NCBI GenBank assembly: GCA_026770595.1
Contig: MU634329.1
Location: 1-13,199, forward strand
Length of the DNA stretch: 13,199 nucleotides
Direction: 5' to 3'
Origin: Ochromonadaceae sp. CCMP2298
Lineage: Eukaryota; Sar; Synurophyceae; Ochromonadales; Ochromonadaceae
In this document: positions 7,426-13,199 of the stretch, in pieces
Layout of the letters: each line of letters starts with the position of its first letter
Position numbering within the stretch: the stretch's first letter is position 1
Translations under genes and position numbers: made by a program
The notes under the pieces: model-generated
What the model saw: only the letters and a program-made list of their open reading frames with translations
Told to the model about the DNA's origin: nothing
Database searches by the model: none

Positions 7426-7747
7426 AATTTTCACTTTCACGGGAAATCGACGGGTAACATAAAACATCACATTTGTGAAAGGTCGTTACATCCAAGCACA
7501 TTTTTGACAGTTTTTCGTTAACTTTTAATCACATATGCGCTCTTGTGAGCTCCAGTCTATGAAGCCAGTGGGTTTTGGAGGCATTTGGACAGGGATAAAT
7601 TGCACGGAGCTCCCGTTACAGACGAATGGCCGGCTCTTTCCTGTCGGAAAGAGGCAGGGAGCTGGCCATCCTTCGCTGCCCGAGGCATTTCAATCCCAAG
7701 GAAAAGGACAACCGAAGAGTCCAAGGCACTAACGCCCAACCTCGCGG
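7426..7747. other. no gene supported
   Basis: Several short overlapping frames lie here, including a 49-codon plus frame from ATG 7626 (MAGSFLSERGRELAILRCPR). None has a recognisable domain. On the minus strand this is the 3' flank of the Ulp1-type gene. The AT-rich first 110 bases contrast with the GC-rich decayed gene to the left, so an element boundary may lie near 7426-7540. Confidence 0.4.
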
Positions 7748-10000
7748 TCAAAGAACAACGCACACAACAACGTGAACCTCTGCGTCGACCGCGTTGATCT
7801 GATCCCTTTTAGTAGGAAGAGGAATAACAGGAGTTGTAACTGGAAGAATAACAGGATTTGACAGGCTGGCAGACTCCAAATCACGAATGCGGGCTCTCAG
7901 ATTTTCATTTTCTGCCTTCAGACTAGCTGATTCTGTGCCAGTAACATGTTTATCCTCCTCATCTGAATCAGACAACAAGTCGACGACACCCCCTTCGTCA
8001 GCAACGGTGGTTGGGGGTTGTTGTGGTTTATTGGCATAGGATGATGAGCTCAGGGTGTCTTCCCTGCTGTCTAGCATGGAGTACGCCAGCTTTCGCCGAT
8101 GATGCTCCATTGCTGCTGTACTTCGATCAAACACAATCGGGAGGTCCTCGATGATGTATTCCACATACCGAATGAGGAATACACCACAGTCATATCCGTT
8201 GTTCTGTTTAGGGGTATCCGCCACCTCAAATTTCCACTCGCTGAGGTTGAAGACAAGGCCCTGTTCTTTCATTGCTACGGCTTGAATCTTCTCTTTCCAT
8301 AAGTCCTCCAGAAATTGACTGATTCTGCCCAAATATCGCTTAGACTCAACGCCTGACATAGAGTCATAAAACCACACCTCCTTCCTTTGAGGGAAGACAA
8401 CCACCAGGACCCAGTGTTTATTGCTGTGGTTGATTGGAATGACGACCTTCTCAGCGTGAAAGAAGTCGAATTTCTTTGACCATCGCTGGATATTCCCGTA
8501 GGTGTACACCGGGTCAGCATTTGGCTTTTTCGGGTTCAAAGCTTCCATGCGGCTCATAAAAAAAGAGCTGTAGTGCCGAACTGAGCTGGCCTTTCTGGTC
8601 CCCACGAGTGTCTGGAAGCGCTTGTATACAAGCTCCAATGAGAAGTTCACCAAATCGTCATCCAACCATCCAGGCTCGTCCGTTTTACCAAGGCGTGCGG
8701 TTGATGAATACCGTAATTGAACCTGTGGCAGACGAGGTCATATGTTTCGTTTCATTAGCATCTTCGTCACTTCCTCCTGTTGGTCGGCATTGAGGTCGGG
8801 ACTGAACTGGCGCGGAACAGTGGGCTGTGGAGTGGGCTGGGATCTGGAGCGGACTGGAGTGGCTTCGTCCATTATTGCGTTGAGTTCCCTTTTGACTGAA
8901 GAGGAAGGAGGGCTTCGGTGTGACGAAGGCGCCCTTGAACTAGCATCATCAGATGCACCCTCTTCAGAAGCCTGCATTGCACCCTTGTGAGCTCCTTTGC
9001 CCCTGCCTCTTGCGCTCTTGCGCTTTGGTACATCTCCATTCCCTGCCTCTTTCATGCTGGAATTATTGCGCGTTGATCTGGATCCTCTGTCAGCATATGC
9101 TTTAAGCAGAGCCTGCTCGTCAACATCGTCACCCACGGCTACCAACTTGCCCCGACTGTCCCTACCGCGACTATTGGCGCTGTACGCCAGCTTTTGCATG
9201 TCTTCAACAGAGGTGGCACGCAAGGCTTTGACAAACTCCGACTGCTCGTGCTGATGCACAAGCACCTCCAGCTCCTCGCTGCGAAGAAACTCTGTGCGTG
9301 TGCTGCAATTGAGTAGCTGGAGATGGGAGGCTCCCTTGGAATTGAGCAACTTGAAAGTCTGTACGACGTAATTAGCGAGCTCACGGACCCGTAAGCGGAC
9401 CTGCCTTTGCACATTGATTCTGGTCTTGGCCTGTTTCTCAGTAATGGCCAACTGCAGTTGCGCACGAGACCCCTCATCCTCTAAACTGCGGCCGGGAAGT
9501 TTGATAAATTCCTGGGTCATTTGCAAATCCACTTGGTCCTCCATGTCAGCACTAATCACATTCGCAAGTCCTTCGCCCAGATGACGTAAATAGTTGATCC
9601 ACGCTGAACTTATCCCAACCTCAAAGTGGTTATCGTTGTCTCGTTGAAACACCAAGCTGAAGTATTCCCATAACAGCGACTCAAAATCAGCTCCCTGCTG
9701 TACCGCTGCATGCACGTGGGTGCAAAAATGCTGGACAAATGTTCGGTGATTCTCCTCTGGACTCTTGTCGGTGGAGAGGAAACGATACTGCATTGTAGGC
9801 AGCTCCGCTACCGCAAAGTCCTCCACGGTTAATGCTCCCATATTGACGATAATCCTCTCATCCTCAGTCCTGCTTCGCTTGGAGACAGCTACATCATGTG
9901 TCGTATCCGCTAAACGCTTCCTTCCTGCAGGCTCGATACTATCGCATACTGTCGCACTGCGAGACGACGACCCTTCTTCTTCGGAGGAGGAGGAGGACAT
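7748..10000 (-). pseudogene. Ulp1/SENP-like (C48) cysteine protease with long N-terminal extension, one internal TGA
   Basis: C48 proteases cleave SUMO or similar ubiquitin-like tags. From ATG 10000 the frame has 750 codons, with a TGA at codon 421 (8740-8738) and stop at 7750-7748. The N-terminal half has a Ser/Glu start, a basic RKR/SKRSR patch, a helical region (codons about 50-270) and a basic RGRGKGAHKG patch. The protease follows: SPDLNADQQEEVTKML, the TGA, VQLRYSS, GWLDDDLVNF, NKHWVLVVVF (His 529), VWFYDSMSG (Asp 546) and PKQNNGYDCGVF (Gln 599, Cys 605). The full His-Asp-Gln-Cys set is present. A Ser/Asp-rich segment and a short coiled coil (ASLKAENENLRARIRDLES) end the protein. The frame is the same on both sides of the TGA, so a nonsense change (for example CGA to TGA) is simplest. 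A 48-base in-frame intron (GTGACG...CCACAG, with CTAAT) would also remove it. Transposon-borne Ulp1 genes are known, and the repeat context fits that origin. Confidence 0.75.
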
Positions 10001-10094
10001 CGCACCAGCAACATTGACCAAATCAGAACAGAAGAAGAAGCTTCAGTTGGAAGAAGATGTGGAGTTTGTGGCGGAAAATCTCCTTGACACGTAT

Positions 10095-10511
10095 ATGTCC
10101 CTTCTCATTGATGCGGAAAAGACGGACAGCCTTGATAAAGTCTTCAACCTGCTCCGAGAACGCTTTCGGGGTATGGCGCCAGAAATCCTCGTCCTTGTGA
10201 ATGACCGCTTGGTGGATATTAAGGCAGAACACGAAACCCAGCGAGTGGAGGCGAACAAGCGGTTTGTCGCATCTTCCGCGGGAGAGAGACGGTTCGCAGC
10301 GGAACTGTTCGTGAAGACCCCGTTTGACGAGTATGAGGTTCCCACGAAAGCTCTATCCCAGTTGCTACTTGCCTATCAGACAAGATGCTTTCATTTGGAG
10401 TTTATCATTACTAAGAGACAGAAAGAGCCAGAGGTAAATGTGTATTACCACCTGCTAGATGCCCTGACGCCAATTATTCCAAGCGAGTTGTTCTCGTCCA
10501 AGGATTTCTAA
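10095..10511 (+). CDS. unrecognised protein, probably N-terminally incomplete
   Basis: The first ATG in this frame is at 10095, giving 138 residues and TAA. The frame is open further left, and the translation looks protein-like from about 10018 (TKSEQKKKLQLEEDVEFVAE then NLLDTY before the ATG), so the true start may be upstream or lost. It is helical and charged: DSLDKVFNLLRERFRGMAPE, then LVLVNDRLVDIKAEHETQRV, then FDEYEVPTKALSQLLLAYQT and VNVYYHLLDALTPIIPSELF near the end. No domain is recognised. It is head to head with the Ulp1-type gene, with only 94 bases between the two ATGs. It is either a partner gene sharing a bidirectional promoter or the 3' remnant of a gene disrupted where the Ulp1-bearing DNA begins. 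Confidence 0.45.
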   Translation: MSLLIDAEKTDSLDKVFNLLRERFRGMAPEILVLVNDRLVDIKAEHETQRVEANKRFVASSAGERRFAAELFVKTPFDEYEVPTKALSQLLLAYQTRCFHLEFIITKRQKEPEVNVYYHLLDALTPIIPSELFSSKDF

Positions 10512-10544
10512 TGCCGAGTTGTGTAATCTTAAAGCAATACCTTT

Positions 10545-10943
10545 TCATTTGACTTTACAACAAGAGCTTACCACAAGAGCCAAGCGAAGCGCTGTGCTTC
10601 CCCCCCGCTCCAGGTAGGGGTATATATGTACCCCTACCTGGAGTGGGGGGTTGGCACAGACGCGATCTCTGGTAGCACGGGCTCTTCTGAACTGCTTGTG
10701 CTCTCTTCTCGTGAATGAGGCGATATCTCTCCCTGAGAGAATGCCACACGGTCTTCGGAAGTCTCCACGTCTTATATTACGACGCAGTTGCTTGACGCTC
10801 TTGTTCTTGTCGTCGACTGCTCGATACCACAGGTCCAGCTCTTCGATAGTTATGCTGATGAAGTAGCCGACGGAGATGACGTTGCTGAGAGCTGAGTCGT
10901 AGAACTCGTCGAAGGTGTCGTCGAGATCGTCGTGGTAGAGCAT
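10545..10943 (-). CDS. unrecognised open frame, 132 aa
   Basis: From the first ATG (10943) the translation MLYHDDLDDTFDEFYDSALS continues through an aliphatic/aromatic stretch (NVISVGYFISITIEELDLWY) and a basic part (KNKSVKQLRRNIRRGDFRRP). It then reads across the hairpin at 10601-10650 into low-quality sequence and stops at 10547-10545. The first 80 residues look like real protein; the end does not. The frame is open about 50 bases further upstream without an ATG (RALLGLFDTIG), which suggests a truncated or spliced gene. It converges on the frame ending at 10511. No family is recognised, and it may be a fragment. Confidence 0.35.
   Translation of the reverse strand: MLYHDDLDDTFDEFYDSALSNVISVGYFISITIEELDLWYRAVDDKNKSVKQLRRNIRRGDFRRPCGILSGRDIASFTRREHKQFRRARATRDRVCANPPLQVGVHIYPYLERGGSTALRLALVVSSCCKVK
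10601..10650. repeat. strong GC-rich hairpin, 22-bp arms with 6-base loop
   Basis: The left arm 10601-10622 (CCCCCCGCTCCAGGTAGGGG plus TA) and right arm 10629-10650 are reverse complements at 21 of 22 positions. The single difference would be a G-U pair in RNA of one strand. The loop is TATATG. Weaker pairing extends outward (GCGCTGTGC at 10590-10598 with GCACAGACGC at 10654-10663). It lies between two convergent open frames, which fits a transcription end or a small palindromic element. Confidence 0.85.
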
Positions 10944-11032
10944 ACCAATTGTGTCGAACAAGCCGAGAAGAGCACGGACGGCACCATCTTCGATTCAAAT
11001 CCAGCTCAACGTCGATTCTGGCCGTTGGTCCT

Positions 11033-11185
11033 CTGTGTATGCGCCCCAGCGTTGATTCGAATCTACAATTCGACCGTCGATTCGCATATTCGACCGTCGA
11101 TTCGTTGCGCATACACAGAAAAAATCGACGTTTCGAGATCGACGTTCCCACCGTTGATTCCCCCAGCGTCATTTTGCGCATACAC
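11033..11185. repeat. small inverted and tandem repeat cluster
   Basis: CTGTGTATGCGC at 11033-11044 has a perfect inverted partner at 11107-11118 (GCGCATACACAG), and a third GCGCATACAC stands at 11176-11185. Between the first two lies a 17-base direct repeat ATTCGACCGTCGATTCG at 11068-11084 and 11088-11104 (20-base period). Each copy contains the 11-base palindrome TCGAC-C-GTCGA. CCCAGCGT next to GTTGATTC occurs at both ends of the cluster. The layout suggests a very short MITE or a cluster of binding sites. Confidence 0.7.
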
Positions 11186-11544
11186 TCTAGTGCGTGCGTA
11201 TGGGGCGACGTGGACACTCCTCTTGCATTTTCTAAGTTTACCCCCTTCCGATCATGATCTCCCGCACTGATCTCCACCGTTTACATGCTCCATTAGTAAA
11301 CGCGCACAGCCAGCCTGAAGCCCCAATATCACTGCCTGAAATCACGCAGCTGTTATCTCCAATCGAGAAGCTCCGTGGTCGAAGGTGAGGACGTGAGCAG
11401 TGTCTCCCTTGACGGACGGCAACCAATGATTCTCTTCTTCCCACCCGCTCACGTTTACTCCTCCCACCCACCTCCTCCACACTTTTAACTATTACAGTAT
11501 CGACAAATTGCGCCTACCTCCTTCGTGAAGCATCGTGATTGATC
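11186..11544 (+). promoter_or_regulatory. 5' flank of the histidine kinase gene
   Basis: There is no gene in this stretch. It presumably holds the promoter and 5' UTR of the kinase that starts at 11545. No clear TATA box is visible; the last 60 bases are CT-rich with a short AT patch (TTTTAACTATTACAG). Open frames on the minus strand here are uninformative. Confidence 0.35.
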
Positions 11545-13199
11545 ATGGCAAGAGAAAATGGATGTTCGACATTGACTTCATTCGGCCGAGTGTTCTGGCT
11601 ACGCGCACTTGTGGTGGCCAGTCTCCTAGTGGTCGCTGCGGTCATCGGCTTGTCGTCGTACAACATTCTGCGAGATAGCGAATTGAATAATGCTGATTCG
11701 GTGTATGAATCCGTCTCAGTCGCGGCGCTGGTCAACACGCAGAACTCGTTCAAGCGCGCAACCAAGGGAGCCACCATGCTGGCCGGCTCCTACAGCGCAG
11801 CCTGGCCGAGCGAGAGCGCCTGGCCAAACGCGTATCTGGGAGGATTCGCAGACTCCGTGGCGCAGCTGGCAGAGTTATCGAGCGTGTCCCATTTTTCTTT
11901 CGCTCCGATTGTGCGTCCGGACCAGGTTGCAGCGTGGGAGACGTTTGCGTTCAACCTGTGGGACTCTGACCCAGATATGCCCCCATTCAGAAGCTTTATA
12001 AGCCCTACCGTCAGAGGCATTTGGAACTTCAACCCCACGATTCCTCCCCCAGGCTCAATCTTTCTGGACGACCTCACTGGCAACACCATCTGGGGAAATA
12101 CTCAAAACATCCTGGCGCCCGTGACGCAGGCGCTGGACACCAATATACTGGGCCAGAACGGATTCCCCGACCCGGTGGTCGGGCCACTAGTGGAGAAGGT
12201 CCATCTATGCCCGACGGGGAAAGACATCGCTGCAGCGAGGACTGAGTGCACCGCCGTCGTCACCCCGCTTTCGCTGCCCCTTCCCAACCCACTCGTTCCC
12301 AACCCCAGCGTCACCACAGGATATATGACCCTTATCGTTTCTCCCATTGCCATCGTGGGTGACGATGGCGCGACTAATTCGGTGGGTGTAGTTACTGCGA
12401 TTCTGGATTGGTCCGAATTGCTAGCCGATACGGTCCCCTCCTTCGTGGGAGAAATGGACATCGTCGTGGAGGCGGATGGGCTGCTGGGGGGTCCTCCAGT
12501 GGTATTCACCTTCGCGTTTGAGAAAGGTTCGACAACCTTCAAGGGCAACGGAGACCTACACGACACTAGGTGAGAGTGGGAGTATGTATGGGACACTAAC
12601 TACTATCGCACACTAACACACACATATACACACACTAGGTACTCCAGCAAGAAGAAGTCGGCAGAACTGTACCTACCGGCCATCATCGGTATTGCAGAGT
12701 CCAGCCAATACACTATATCATTCTACCCGCGGAAGGCCTTCTACGATGAGTACAAGTCGGATAACCCCATATTCTTCGCCGTCGGAGGAGTCTCGTTGAT
12801 CGCCTTGGTCAGCCTGATCTTTTTGCTATACGACTTCGCAGTGAGCAGGCAGAGCGAGAGGCAGCAGGTGGTACTGGACACCAAGCGCCGGTATGTGCGG
12901 TTCATCAGCCACGAGATCCGCACGCCTTTGAACACTGTTCGCTTGGGACTGAAGCTGTTTGACCTGGAGCTGATCGCGTGTCTTAAGATGCTGAAAGTAA
13001 AATCTCCTGCCGAGGTTGTTCAGTTGATGACTAAGACGATCGAGAATTGGATCCAGTTGACGGACGATGCTCTGAGCAACACGGAGGCCGCTGTGGATGT
13101 ACTCAATGATCTTTTGAATTACGATAAGGTAAGTCTCTTTAATACTTGCTCCCCGCTCACTCTTATTCAATCCGCTAACTTCCGCTCTCCCTCCCTCTC
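11545..13199 (+). CDS. transmembrane receptor histidine kinase, CHASE-like sensor (3' partial)
   Basis: This is the sensor and start of a two-component kinase, which autophosphorylates a histidine and passes phosphate to a receiver domain. Exon 1 is 11545-12569 and exon 2 is 12639-13128. Intron 1 (12570-12638, 69 bases, phase 2, CTAAC branch-like sites) removes an immediate TGA, and the next intron starts at 13129 (GTAAGT, phase 0) and leaves the window. The 505 visible residues have a first membrane helix at about 17-38 (FWLRALVVASLLVVAAVIGL) and an extracytoplasmic region of about 340 residues. The second helix is at about 386-408 (FAVGGVSLIALVSLIFLLY), followed by a charged linker and the HisKA box RRYVRFISHEIRTPLNTVRL with phosphoacceptor His 433. 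FAPIVRPDQVAAWETFAF at about 118-135 resembles the CHASE core (W..RV....R..FE), so a small-molecule sensor is likely but the ligand is unknown. ATPase and any receiver domains lie right of the window. The ATG at 11545 is the first before the membrane helix. Confidence 0.82.

Noticed and set aside
7748-8665. Adenovirus- or Polinton-type (C5) protease
   Set aside because: The WLDDD, HW, FYDS and KQNNGYDCGVF motifs are those of Ulp1/SENP C48 enzymes, and no capsid, ATPase, polymerase B or integrase is nearby.
9765-10017. Plus-strand extension of the frame ending at 10511 over the Ulp1-type gene's N-terminus
   Set aside because: It has no ATG, and its Ser/Glu run is just the other strand of the SSSSSEEE start of the minus-strand protein.
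10777-11277. Minus-strand 166-codon frame across the repeat cluster
   Set aside because: It reads through the short tandem and inverted repeats (iterated ESTV-like peptides) and through another frame's coding sequence. It is most likely open by chance.

Overview
The window is nuclear DNA from a eukaryote. Protein-coding genes are cut by short GT-AG introns (about 69 to 224 bases), there are no bacterial operons or Shine-Dalgarno sites, and the recognisable proteins are eukaryotic: a Brf1 subunit of RNA polymerase III factor TFIIIB and a SUMO-protease-type (Ulp1, C48) domain. The membrane histidine kinase at the right end, with its FISHEIRTPLNTVRLGLKLF phosphoacceptor box, reads like the hybrid kinases of stramenopile algae or related protists. 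That placement is an inference, and I cannot name the species.

Layout. Positions 1-1554 hold the 3' half of a BRF1 gene on the plus strand (three exons, very rich in Gly, Ala and acidic residues). It converges on a small two-exon gene on the minus strand (2425-1875) for a 108-residue, probably single-pass membrane protein with a mitochondrial-looking N-terminus. From 2548 to about 5085 the DNA is repeat-dominated. It contains two same-orientation copies of a foldback (long inverted repeat) element, a concentric degenerate palindrome between them, a field of GTGAGAAAAT-type palindromes, and a two-unit tandem repeat. A decayed gene follows at 5530-7380. Its reading frame runs through three nonsense codons, and a 54-base direct repeat that also occurs at 3759 supplies its final stop.

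Positions 7748-10000 (minus) encode a long protein with a C-terminal Ulp1-like cysteine protease. All four catalytic residues are intact, but the frame is broken by one TGA just before the protease domain. Head to head with it is an unrecognised plus-strand frame ending at 10511, followed by a strong GC-rich hairpin (10601-10650) and another unrecognised minus-strand frame. A small inverted/tandem repeat cluster (11033-11185) closes the repeat-rich accessory block. Positions 11545 to the right edge hold the 5' part of a transmembrane, CHASE-like receptor histidine kinase.

Taken together, two ordinary host loci (BRF1 plus its small neighbour on the left, the histidine kinase on the right) flank about 8.6 kb of apparently mobile or formerly mobile DNA. 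The Ulp1-type gene is the best candidate for a transposon-borne gene, because C48 proteases are known cargo of several eukaryotic DNA transposon families. I found no transposase, reverse transcriptase, integrase, tRNA, rRNA or CRISPR array. The most unusual observation is that the 38-base spacer of the foldback element lies in opposite orientations in the two copies.
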